Shown here: positions 1-10,445 of the stretch, piece after piece
Numbering within the stretch: position 1 is the first letter of the stretch
Layout: every line of letters begins with the position of its first letter
NCBI GenBank assembly: GCA_020744425.1
Contig: JAGMUV010000002.1
Location: 1,842,501 to 1,906,500, forward strand
Reading direction: 5' to 3'
Origin: Dactylonectria macrodidyma
Taxonomy: Eukaryota > Ascomycota > Sordariomycetes > Hypocreales > Nectriaceae
Length of the DNA: 64,000 nucleotides
The notes under the pieces: generated by a model
What the model saw: the letters and a program-made list of their open reading frames with translations, nothing else
Databases searched by the model: none
What the model was told of the DNA's origin: nothing
Position numbers and translations under genes: made by a program

Positions 1-3000
1 TTGACTTTGGTACGTTCACGCGCACCGCGACCGAGTATCACCTCTTCCGTGTCTTCCTCAATTGGGTTACCCTCGCTCAGGTAGATGTCTGGCAATTCTG
101 AGTCACCCATCAACCGTGGTTTGAGACCAGGGCGGTTGCCGTATGGTGTGGTCTTTAGACGTTCCTCGTCGAGCCTTTGGAAGACGGCAATTTCGGCATC
201 GTTACGGGCAAGCAGCATGTTCAACTCATCATCCTCCATCTCCTCTTGCTCGCCAGATTCGGCCATATCCGCTGTCTCGAGCAGTGTTCGAAGCATGGCG
301 TCACGATCGGTTTCTGAAGACTTGTTATCGAAACGACCGGCCTGAATGACCTTGCCGTCCATGTCCAACTTGAAACGAGCACGCTCCAGAATCTTCTCTT
401 CAACCGAGTTCGAACTGATCAATCGAAGAATTCGGACTTCGTTCTTCTGACCAATACGATGAGCACGATCCTGAGCCTGCAAATCCTGATGGGGATTCCA
501 ATCGGAGTCGTAGATGATGACAGTGTCAGCAGTCTGCAAGTTCAGACCAAGACCACCAGCACGTGTCGATAGCAGGAACATGAAGTACTTGGAGTCTGGA
601 GCATTGAACTCCGCCAGAAGATCAGAACGTTCATCCGACTTGGTAGTACCATCAAGTCGAAGGTACTCCATCTTTCGGTAGCGGAGATAGTCTTCCATAA
701 TGTCCATAATTGCCGTCATTTGGAAGAACATCAGAACACGATGACCAGTTGCCTGATACTTGGGCAAGATTCTGTCCAGCAGTTCGAATTTACCAGCTGT
801 CCGCCACAATAAGTCGTTGCTGACGTTCAAGGGGTTCATCACATTCTCCACAACATCGAAGACGAAGGGATGGTTGCAAAGCTTTCGAAGTTGCATAATC
901 ATGTTGCTCAGGCCACGAGCGCCTGTCTTGCCGCCCTTGCCGTCGCTGACAACAAGCTTGTTGTGGGTGACCATCTGCTTGTAGAGTCTGGACTGAAGCG
1001 CAGAGAACTTGCACTTGATGACCTTTTCGGTCTTGTCGGGAAGATCCTTCTCGACATCTTTCTTCAGACGGCGCAGCAAGAATGGGCGCAACACCTTGTG
1101 CAGACGTCGAATGATGAGAATCTGTTCTTCTTCCGTGAGTTCCATCTTGTCTTGACTGCCAGTGTTGGCGAACGGAGTGTTGAACCAGTCGTCAAAGGTC
1201 TTGACAGACTTGAAAATGTTAGGCAAGACGAAATTGAGCATGGCCCAGAGTTCCGACAAATTGTTCTGCAGAGGGGTACCGGTAAGAATGAGTCGGAAGC
1301 GGGTAATGTAGTAGGACTGGATAGTCGCGCTGAGCTTGGAATTCGAGTTCTTCATACGATGACCTTCGTCAATGATCATGTGGAACCACTTGATTTTGCT
1401 GAGAATTGGTCGATCCTTGATGATGTATTCGTATGTCGTCAAGAGTACCTGGAAATCGCCACGTCGGATCCTGTCTTGATGCTGCTTTCGTGTGTTGGGG
1501 GGGCCCTTGTACACGATACGGCTGACCGACGGTGCCCACTTTTCGAACTCGAGGTTCCAGTTGGTCAGTGTACTTAGCGGAACAATGACTAGGTAGGGAC
1601 CGGGTTGCTGCTTTTGCTCAATCAGGTATGTGATCAGACTAATAGTCTGAATAGTCTTTCCGAGACCCATTTCATCGGCCAAGATACCGTTGAGATTGTT
1701 GTTGTAGAGAGAAATCATCCACTGGAGACCCTTGACCTGGTACTCCTTCAGAGTTCCACCAACGAGGATGGTAGCCTGCTTCGTGACCTCTTCGCGGATG
1801 CGATGGGCCACAGCGTAGTAGTCGATCTTCTTTCCACTCTCCGCTTCGTCCTCTAGTTCACTCTCCTCTTCAACGAAAGTCTCGGTGTCATCACCGTAAC
1901 GCTCAGCAGCCTGGCGCTGTTGGGCCTTAACTGACGAGGCGAGTTGGTGCAAGAAGCCATCAGTTTGCTTGAGCAAGTGTGTAATACGAGTATCTTTGGC
2001 CTGGTCAAGCAGCTTGAGATAAGCCTCTTCATCGTCAGCCTTGAGGGCCTGCAGACGCTGTTTCGCCGTTCTCTCAATGCGCTTCTGCTCTTCCTTCTCA
2101 AAGTTGAAGTGCTGGGAGTACATGATCCGGCTAAGTTTATGCGACTTGGTTCGTTGTTCAGCAGCCGACTCCTGGATCTCCTGTCGGTGGTTGTAGATAG
2201 CCCGGAGAAAGTCGGTGTGCTTCTTCTTCTCACGGTTCTCGCGAGCATCGCGCTGCTGCTTCTCGAGCTTCTCCGTGATGCGGGCCTCCCTCACATTCTG
2301 TTTCTTCATGCGACGGTAGTTGGTCCGGTTGGTGGTCATGGCCAGGTTATCGTAGTGCATCATCTGGCGGCCAACCTTGTCTCGAAGGGCACGCTGCTTG
2401 GCAAAAAGAGCCAGACTCTTCATCTCAATAATTGCCTTTCTCTTGAGAGTGTCATCGGCCTCAATACTATCCTTGGAAGAGTCCCAGTGAGCGAGGTCAC
2501 CTGGCAGCTCCTTCAACTCAGCGTAGCGCTGTCTCATCCTGTTAGAGACAACAATCTCCCGCTCCCACCGCAAATGATCGAAATCGATACCGGTAGGGAA
2601 CACGCCGGGGATAAACCATCGGTTCTTGCGCTGAGAGTGATCGAAGTATTTGATAGATGGCCGGATCATGCTAGTGCCATAAGGTGACTTAACAGTCTTG
2701 AAGACATGGGCCTTGGGACCCAGCGAGCTCTCATCCTGCACCGCAGCTTCGGGGCCGTTAGTAGCTGCCTTTCCAGCATCGGGGCCTGCCTGGCCTGGCT
2801 TCGCTGTTTGGGCAGCTAGGCCAGCCTCAGTAGCAGCGGCCTGTCTGCGCTGGCGCTGATTGAAGATGGCTTGTTGAAGTTGCACAGAGACACCAGCGTT
2901 CTTGCCGAGAAGCTTGAACGCATGAATCTGCTGTCGCAGTAGGGCGAGCTGCTGTTGGCTAAAGTGAGTCGACGAAGACACATTGGAGGGCGAGGTGCCG

Positions 3001-3495
3001 CTCGCGGCTGGGGTGGAAGAGTTCTGGCTCGGCATGGCAGAGACACTTAGAGGGTTTGGTGGGTGTTGGGGTGCTGAGGGCGCGCCCTGCTGGCGGGGAG
3101 TCTGGACGCCATTGACCGAGGCACCATTTGTCGCATTTTGCATCTGCTGCTGTTGCTGTTGCTGCTGGTGATGTTGTTGCTGCTGCTGTAGGTACTGTTG
3201 CTGATTTCGGCGCATGTTGTGCTGCTGTTGGAAGCTCATCAAGAACTGAGATGCTTTGATGTACTCCGGGTCAGTTGGGGGCACACCCTGCTCCTTCATC
3301 TGCTTCAGTTTCTGGAAAACAGGTTGTCAGCAAGGGCGGAAATGTAACAAAATCACGCGACTGGACAATTCATAGACTGGGTAGCACGCGAGGGGAGCAT
3401 ACTCGGAAAACTTCCTCAGCCTGCTGCTTGGTAGCGCCAGCTGACATGGGCGCGCCAGGGTGCTGGACTGGTGGAGGAGCTTGCACCGACGCCAT
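1..3495 (-). CDS. snf21: SNF2/STH1-type chromatin-remodelling ATPase, C-terminus beyond window
   Basis: Catalytic ATPase of an SWI/SNF- or RSC-type complex, which uses ATP to slide or evict nucleosomes in the nucleus. Exon 1 is 3403-3495, followed by a 91-nt intron (3312-3402); exon 2 stays open to the window edge, so about 1130 residues are seen. In order: a glutamine-rich head; a QLQ domain near residues 148-185 (LLGKNAGVSVQLQQAIF); a basic HSA region near 370-445; the SNF2 ATPase with Walker A DEMGLGKT near 577 and a DEGH box near 681; and the C-terminal helicase half ending in QDRAHRIGQ near 985. Residues after that resemble a SnAC segment. The bromodomain expected for the family would lie left of the window. 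The start MASVQAPPPV is the first in-frame ATG before the QLQ region. Whether this is the Snf2 or the Sth1 paralogue cannot be decided from the part seen. Confidence 0.93.
3139..3240 (-). repeat. CAG-type polyglutamine repeat within the SNF2 gene
   Basis: An impure run of CAG/CAA codons (cat/ctg/ttg on the plus strand) encodes two glutamine-rich blocks separated by histidines and a tyrosine, between exon 2's start and the QLQ domain. Such runs are common in the N-termini of fungal remodeller subunits and are prone to length change. Confidence 0.8.
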
Positions 3496-4594
3496 GGTGG
3501 TGGTGGGGATGGAAACGCGGTGGTCGTCGACAGTATGTAGTCCAGAAAAATAGGTCGGGCAATCCGGTTATCTATGGTGCATGTCGAGCGCAGCGTTTGG
3601 GGTCGATAGCGATGCTCGTCGCGCAAGGGCCGTGGGTGGAGTTGTCGCGAAAACAAAAAAGAACGTCGAGAAGGGAATCGAGGGCGAAAACGAGCGCGTC
3701 GAAAGCGTGCGAAGGAGCAATGGACGGCTGATGGCGTACGGCGTCGTCAAATGGCTGGCGACACGTCGTGGATGCGCGTGGGAGAAGCCTCGGCGTGGAT
3801 GGCAGCTACACACTGGTTGGGAGGCGCGGCGTGGAGGGACGAGAACGGGGGAAAGACAAGGAGAGCCGCGAAATGTCGAGGCTCAAGGGAAAAAGTGTGT
3901 TCTGTGGCAACTGGGCGCGTCGGGGCCGGTGCCGGGGGCCGGGGCGGCTTGCAAATCGCGTGCAACACGAATTTGGCGACGTCTGGAGATGGGAGCCGAT
4001 GGTTTGGAAAGGCCCTGGCGATTTTTTGGATGCGCGCGCTCGCCGTTGATGATGGGGAGTGGTGAAGACACAGCTGGACAAGATTCAGCGTGATGGTTGG
4101 TGCGGTCTTGAGACGGTCGGCCACAGTATTTCTCAGCACGGCCACCCCTGCGCAGCTACGAAGAACGCCAGGCTACAACTTACGCCTGAGGCACCCATGT
4201 CTCAAACTCTCAATTTGGAGCTGAGCCTGGGGAGCGGCACGGAACTTCTAATTTACGAGTACATGCACGTGACCACCGAATCCGTTGTCACTTCCATCTT
4301 CAACTCCTTGTCCATCCCAGGAATTAGCAAGCGCTCTGTAACAACAGTTATACTAATGCGGGTCATAGGGCTGCCAAGCTGCCTGCGTTGAGGCACACGT
4401 TGCGCGCGCAGTAGTGTGTGGGTGGGGATCGGACCGTCGTGGGAAACGTGAGGTGATAGCTTGTTTGCATCCACCAACGAAGTTGTAAACGCGTCTCGGC
4501 GCCTCGACGGGCTTTACGAAGGGTGTTACACGAGCCTTACGTTACCGGAACGCCTCCTCCGAGAGCAAATAATGCCCGAGATGCGTTTTCTGCA
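3496..4594. other. Intergenic: upstream of SNF2-type gene, downstream of WDR70-type gene
   Basis: About 1.1 kb between the SNF2 start (minus) and the WDR70 stop (minus). It is GC-rich near the SNF2 start, so short open frames overlap on both strands there, but none shows family similarity or splice structure. It presumably holds the SNF2 promoter and leader and the WDR70 3' UTR. I see no RNA gene or mobile element. Confidence 0.6.
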
Positions 4595-6094
4595 TCACCT
4601 CCTTGCCTTTTTCTTGTCGGGGCCACCTTCCTCCTCGTCGCTCAGTTCTGCGTATTGGGTCTTGGGTTGCGTCTTACTCCAGGCCTTGGTGAACATGGGA
4701 TCACTCTGAGCCTTGTCAGCATACTTCAACAGAGCCTCGCGCGGATCTTCGTGCAGCATGCGCGCAAGGGGAATATTCTCCGCTATGCGCTGTTCGTCGG
4801 GCTGGTTCTTCTGGAAGGGGGTCTGCTGTGGAATATGGGGACGTCGGGGGTCCTTTGATCTGCCTGATACTGTGACTCCCGCCTTTCGTGAACCGGACAG
4901 CGCGCCTGGGGCCACAATCGCGTCTCCGGATATACCAACAGACTGGTCCATGGTGAATTCGGGGTTGTCGTCGATGTGGCGCTTTTTCGGGGCTCTCGAC
5001 ATGACTTCTACCGCTCCACGACTCGACATTGTAGGGTTGTAGAGAACGTGAGTTTCCGCGTTAGCTGAACCTGTAATAATCTGGTTAATCTTAGGATGCC
5101 AATCCACGGCGATGAGGGGCGATCCGGGAGTAATTGGGGTAACGTGTTCTGCCCGCAGATTGCCTGGGTTCAAGATGTGGAGGTGGCCCGTCGCAGAGCC
5201 GGTGATGATGCTCGTTGAATTGGGTCCGTATCTAATATTGCTGGTTGGGTAATGGTCCGACGTAGAAGGATGCGAAACCGTAACTAGGGGCTTGGTGAAT
5301 TTTCGAGTATCCCAAAGTTTAATCAGGTCGTCTCCGCCGCGAGTGACAATCATGCGACCATCTGCAGAGATGTCGATGCCGCCAGTCCATGTTTGGGGTT
5401 TGTGAGCATCTCGGATTTCTCCTGCAGGGCGCGAGAACGGACTGTTTCCACTATACATGACGAGTGAGCCATCAAGTGCTGCTGCGACGAGGACATTGTT
5501 CCCTCCTTGTGTGGGAGAGCCCCAGGCTACCGTTGTCATCTTTGTCCGGCCAGCCGCACCAGCAGCCTTGGACTTGAACACAATGACCTCCTTTTGCGAG
5601 CGCTTGTTGTTGATGTCCCAGATTCGAAGTGTACTGTCTGTTCCAGACGTGACGCAGACGTTCTTGTCTGTAGGGTGCCAGGTTCCTGTCGTGATTTCGG
5701 AGATGTGGCCCTTGGTGTTGTGCATGTCGCGGAGGTACATGTCTCCTTTGACAAATTCTGTCAAGACGTCGCCGTCTCGTGATATAATCCTGGCCTGCAG
5801 GTGTGCGGAGATGCAGAGAAATACTCCACCCGAGAATGGGTTGAATTCCACATGGTGAATCGGATGGGACTCGGCGGCGGCGGCGGTGGACTTCGTGGCA
5901 AATGGATCAACGCTTCGGAATGCTCGTAACGTCGTTGGGGTCATGGAAGCGAAGTCATGCAGCTTGACAGTGCAGTCGATGGATGCGGATGCCAGGCGGC
6001 CACCTGCGGGATCGAGGGACACTGTTGTAACAGCCCGATCGTGCGTCTTCAGGACCAGCTCGTGAGAGATTGGATACTCGTCATCGTCGGAATC

Positions 6095-6125
<31 letters not shown>

Positions 6126-6352
6126 TCGGAATCGCTCGAGTTTTGTGTTCTTTTGGGTTCATGTAGCTGTTTTCCAGGTTCCCCGCTGCCACCCGCACCC
6201 GATCGGTCTACTACTCTCCGGCTCCTGTCGATTTGGGCCGCAATATCCGCCTCCTTGGACTTCTTACCAAAAGAAGTGGGCAAGAATGCTCTCATGGGGT
6301 CGTCGGAGGCCAAGTCGGGCACCTCGACCTCGTAGTCATCGTCGGAGCTCAT
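4595..6352 (-). CDS. wdr70: WD40 protein of the WDR70 (GAD-1) family
   Basis: Single-exon gene of 585 residues. The start MSSDDDYEVEVPDLASDDP is followed by the conserved MRAFLPTSFGKK block typical of WDR70. A Ser-Asp repeat lies near residues 73-92, and a WD40 propeller begins at ISHELVLKTHDRAVTTVSLD and runs to about residue 420. The tail contains DPREALLKYADKAQSDP, a block I associate with the WDR70 C-terminus, then an acidic/basic end. In fission yeast and human cells WDR70 works with the CUL4-DDB1 ubiquitin ligase in H2B mono-ubiquitination and DNA-break resection; applying this role here is inference from family. It is encoded on the same strand as the SNF2-type gene and diverges from SWC5. 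Its single long exon without frameshifts argues for a functional gene. Confidence 0.88.
6082..6135 (-). repeat. Ser-Asp hexanucleotide repeat inside WDR70-type gene
   Basis: Repeated gctgtc on the plus strand, i.e. GACAGC on the coding strand, encodes (SD)n just before the first WD repeat. It is a low-complexity acidic linker of a kind often phosphorylated by CK2; that is inference. Confidence 0.75.
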
Positions 6353-7423
6353 GGCGAGTGAGCGTCGTGGCGAGCGCAGAGAGCGTCTATAGGTGAAAGG
6401 AGAAAGAAACGGCGGCGGGGGGGCAAGTAAGGCGAGGTTTACTCTTCAAGTGGGTGGGAGGGCAGTCTTGTCGTCCTGGTTCGGCGCTGGTTGGGCTCCT
6501 CTAGACTGGGAAACCTTTGCCCACCGCCCCGATTATTTTAGGCCCTGTTTGCGGGGGACCTGGATGTCATCCCATCAACGGCCAGATTGACAATCCCACG
6601 CCACCGCTGCCTAGACCTAAACCTCAATGCATTTCATCATCGCAGTTTAGCAGACTTTGACTACTGAGTCCGGCTTGCCAGCCTCCATTTTACCCCGTTC
6701 ATCCTCAGCATCCTGCCACGGACATGATGAGCCTTGCTCCTCCAGATATCGACCAAGAACAGTAGCCAATTCTCTCTATGTTGGCAAAGTCGCTTGTCGG
6801 AATGACCTTGAGGCGGGCCATCCCATGACCCGACGCACGTCATGTCACAGGCAGGACCCATCCTGCATTACATTAAATCACACCGCATGTTCCACGTAGG
6901 ATCCTGTGGTCTATGACCTGTCTGAGTCTCGTGTACAGTGTGCCACCGGCTAAGCATGTTCCAGCCACCTGAAATGCCAACCCACCATTTTCCTGCAATT
7001 GCGTCCAACTTGTCTGCCCAGATTCCAATCGTCATTGTTACACTTCACCTTGACAGTACACCAAACGCCATGGTTTGTAGGCGTCATAAGCTATTGGTGA
7101 CTAAAGTGACTATTTCGACACCAGGTGAAAGAGTCTGTTACCAATAGAGGTATATTAAAGATTTAAGCCTTACCAATCTATAAACCCGAAGGCAAAATCA
7201 GATCGAAAGTCTGTATCGATTTCTCGGTTGTATGCAATATGAAATGTTTCAACGGTGAGAGAACAGTTTCGAAATCCCTGAGATGTGAACAGACCGAGGT
7301 GGCTACTAGTAAACAGCTCATGAGCTGATTGGCTCCTCACCGCTCAGCGAGAACTTCTCGTCACGCCTTACGCGAATCCAGATCCCTCGTCCAAACTCTC
7401 CCTTCCCACCATCCCTCCTCAAA
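6353..7423. other. Divergent promoter region, WDR70-type gene / SWC5
   Basis: About 1.07 kb between two divergently transcribed genes. The WDR70-proximal 200 bp is GC-rich and the middle is of average composition. No coding similarity, repeat or RNA gene was recognised. It probably contains both promoters. Confidence 0.6.
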
Positions 7424-8458
7424 ATGCCAACTGATCCCCTTCTCGATGAGGACGAACAATATGCCTCGTCCGAGGATTCTGACTTCGCCCTCGATGTCGC
7501 TGCGGATCAAGGCTCAGATCATTCTGGATCTGAGGATGATGGCGCCGATCCAACGAAAAAGCGAGGGCCGGTAGACAATGCGGATGCCGCAGATGCTGGC
7601 TATGACAACTCCGGCGACGAAATGATCATCAAGAAAGGAGAAAAGCGACAAAAGAAGAGGTCAAAACGGGACAATGAGGACGACGAGGGTGGCGAAGGCG
7701 GCTTGATCAAGACCCGAAGGCAGCGCGCAGCAGAGTCCGTCCTTTTTTTTATCCCCATGTCTGTTAGTAGCGTGTATTAACTCTGAGGCAGGAAAGAAGA
7801 GCGTAAATGTGCCACAAATAACGAGCCGGTCACAGTGGATGTCGATGCCCTCTGGGCGCAGATGCTAGCAGGATCAACGCCCGGTGGGACGAAAGCCGAC
7901 AAAGCGCAAGACGGCAGTGGGATGGGCGCAGAGGCAACTACTTCCAACGGAGCCAGCGACGGCAAGGAACTGGGCAAATATACAGATCCGAAAGATCCAT
8001 CTGCGATGATCCGCATCAAGCGCACGTACAACTTCGCTGGTCGAGTTCACACAGAGGAGAAGCTGGTGCACCGCGACTCGGCCGAAGCGAAGCTCTACCT
8101 CGCATCACAAGCGCCAGAAGCATCCACCGAGGAAGCTACCGCAAAGCGCGTCACGAGAAAGGCATTCCGGTCCGCGTTTGAACCCTTGAGCGATCCGCTC
8201 CCCCAACGCGCCGACCTCAACCTCGGGATGGCAGCACGGATCAAGGCCGGCAAGGAGGCGCAGGCGAAGAAGCTCAATACCGTAGAGAAGAGTCGTATGG
8301 ACTGGGCCGGCTACGTGGACAAGGAGGGCATCCAGGACGAGCTCGCGTTGGCGGGCAAGTCTAAGGACTCCTACGCAGCAAGGCAGGATTTCCTCGCGAG
8401 GAGCGAGGCGAAGAGGAACGAGGACTCCAGACAAGCAAGAATGGCTGGGCGGGTATGA
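7424..8458 (+). CDS. SWC5: SWR1-complex subunit Swc5 (bucentaur/BCNT-C domain)
   Basis: Swc5 is a subunit of the SWR1 remodeller, which exchanges H2A for H2A.Z; it binds H2A-H2B through an acidic N-terminus. Two exons, 7424-7734 and 7792-8458, flank a 57-nt intron (GTCCGT...GCAG) and give 325 residues. The junction reads RAAEKEERK, which continues the family sequence. The first 75 residues are strongly acidic (LLDEDEQYASSEDSDF). The last 60 residues are the diagnostic BCNT-C domain, with MDWAGYVDKEGIQDEL and KDSYAARQDFLAR. The start ATG at 7424 follows a CAAA context and directly opens the acidic region. Another SWR1/NuA4 subunit, YAF9, lies 54 kb away in the window. Confidence 0.93.
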
Positions 8459-8858
8459 AGCAAAATGGGTTCGTCTATGGAGTTTGGGATATGATACCAG
8501 GGATTGGTTTTCTTGCACACTCAATTATTCGTGATGGTCACGGAGTTGGGCATCTTGGACACGGCGGCCACTTGCATAGAAGATTTACGGCGTCGACGGG
8601 AATGGGTTCAGGTTAAATTTACACAAGGCAGACGGCAAAACCTCCATCAATTTGAATAGAATCAATCGCAACCTGGGAGATTTTCTTGGTGGCGTCCCTG
8701 ACACTTGTTCCCGCACCCGTCATGAGTAGTGGGGCAGCCTCGCATCCCACCCGCGAGGCTGAGAGGCCCGTCGCCAAAAATTTCCCTCCAGCACAAACCA
8801 GCACCATCTCGACTACCGTTACCGCACAAGACACGTCCCCCCGAATTACAACTCCAAG
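8459..8858. other. Intergenic between SWC5 and FAF1
   Basis: Four hundred bases between two co-oriented genes. The stretch is pyrimidine-rich in its second half, with TCGACTACCGTTACC-like leader sequence just before FAF1. No other feature was recognised. Confidence 0.6.
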
Positions 8859-9892
8859 ATGGCCGTCCTTGGCAAGCGCAAGGCCCGTGAGGGGCCTTCC
8901 ATCTCGCAGGAAGACGCCGCCGCCATCTTCCGCCGCCACTTTGAATCGCAGTTCTTGCCGCTACCTGATGATCAGGCCAAGGCCGCGAGGGCTGGCGGTA
9001 CCGACGAGGACGACAATACCGAGGATGACAATACCGAGGACGCCGAAGAGGAAGACGAGGATGATAAAGATGATGATGGAGAAGAAAATGGGGACGACGA
9101 AGAGTGGGGAGGCCTTTCGGAAGACGAGTCCAACGATGAGGAAGAAGGTATGTCAGGCATACTTACTCCGTGGTTGGAACATTTCGACTAACTACGTTCG
9201 AAGCCTCAGCTATCGAGGTTGTAGACCACTCCGGTGCACAAGCACCTGCTCCCACTACAATGTCCAAACGAGAGCTCAAGGCATTCATGGTACGCTGCGT
9301 TACTAGTGGTCTTGGCCAATACCACATCTAACAAGTGCGCCTCCAGTCCTGCCGCCCACCCGACCAAACCTCCAAGAGTACCACAAAATCCACCATCACC
9401 GCCTCTTCTTCATCCTCCAACACACTCCCCGAGGACGCGCCGTCCCTCCTCGCCCAAGACCTCGAACTGCGCCGCCTCCTCGCTGAGTCTCATCTGCTCG
9501 CCCCGGCGCTCGCCAGCACGGGTGCGCCCGTCGCACCAAAGCCCTTCGCCGCCGGCCGAACCCGCCAAAAGGCGACCGACCTCCGCATCCAGGCGCTCGG
9601 CTCCCAGATTTCCATTCACAAGCAAGAGAAAATGCCCATGAACATTCGCAAGGGCATCGTGGCTGCCGCTGGCGCTCGCGAGTCCAAGCGCAGGAGGGAG
9701 GCCAAGGAGAACGGCGTCATTCTCGAGAGGGAGACTGGCAAGAAGTCGAAGCGAAGAGATCGGGGACGAGATTTCGGTGTCGATCGCCCTGGTGTGGGAA
9801 GGCTCCGGGGTGCTACATTGCGCTTGAGTGATAAGGATGTCAGGGGTATTGAAGGTGTTAGGGACACATTCGGGAGAAGAGGAAAGAGGTAG
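8859..9892 (+). CDS. FAF1: Faf1-family 40S ribosome assembly factor (DUF4602-like)
   Basis: Nucleolar protein for early 18S rRNA processing in the small-subunit processome, by family. Three exons: 8859-9147, 9204-9289 and 9347-9892, giving 306 residues. Introns are 56 nt (GTATGT, branch CTAAC) and 57 nt (GTACGC, branch CTAAC). The N-terminus is GKRKAREG followed by IFRRHFESQFLPLP and a long acidic tract. Conserved blocks follow: SKRELKAFMSCRPP, DLELRRLLAESHLLAP and, best conserved, KQEKMPMNIRKGIVAAAGAR followed by a lysine/arginine-rich stretch ending at the REAKENGVILE block. The end is basic. The second exon can begin at 9204 or 9210, since both AGs keep frame. It converges on STE12. Confidence 0.88.
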
Positions 9893-10445
9893 AAAGGCAA
9901 GAGAGCCCGGTGAAGAATGATTCAAATTGACAATACACAACGGATTGACCCATTGCGATAGATACCACATGTTCAGAGACAAAGTCGAAAGTAAATAAAG
10001 TCACTCATGAAAAGGTTGAACATTTCGAAATTCTATCAAATTGTGATACATTGAAGTCACATTTGATCAAACATATCCCCCCGTCACCCGTATCATATAG
10101 GATCTAAGATCCCTATGTGAAAGGGGAAAGGCAACCATATATACAGATGCATCCTGTACATTTTGGACTCCCTCTTGAATCCTCCTCTTGCTCAGAGGCC
10201 TTGAGCGAGTTCTGGTATCCCGCCTAACCATCCAAGCAAAATCTATCAGGGTTCTCTCCGTTTTGCCTCCCCGCGAACGCTCTGAATAATGATAATAAAG
10301 ACATAAAATGAACATAAGAAAGGTCCTGTAGAGGACGACTTGCAAACACCTGGTGCAATTCTCCTTGAATATTGAAGCCATAAATCCTCTGTAGTCATAA
10401 CCCAGATAAAAATAAAAATAAATTGCAAAGCGTGCCGTGAGTCCG
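9893..10445. other. Convergent 3' region of FAF1 and STE12
   Basis: About 550 bp, AT-rich, between the stops of convergent genes. It probably holds both 3' UTRs. An AAAATAAAAATAAA run near 10407-10421 lies just beyond the STE12 stop. No coding or RNA feature was recognised. Confidence 0.6.

Noticed and set aside
870..1577. 235-codon plus-strand open frame
   Set aside because: It is the antisense of the SNF2 helicase core, whose own frame carries DEMGLGKT and DEGH; the plus product has no family similarity.
1944..2687. 247-codon plus-strand open frame, leucine-rich
   Set aside because: Antisense shadow of the SNF2 HSA and linker region; leucine-rich because the coding strand is Lys/Gln/Glu-rich.
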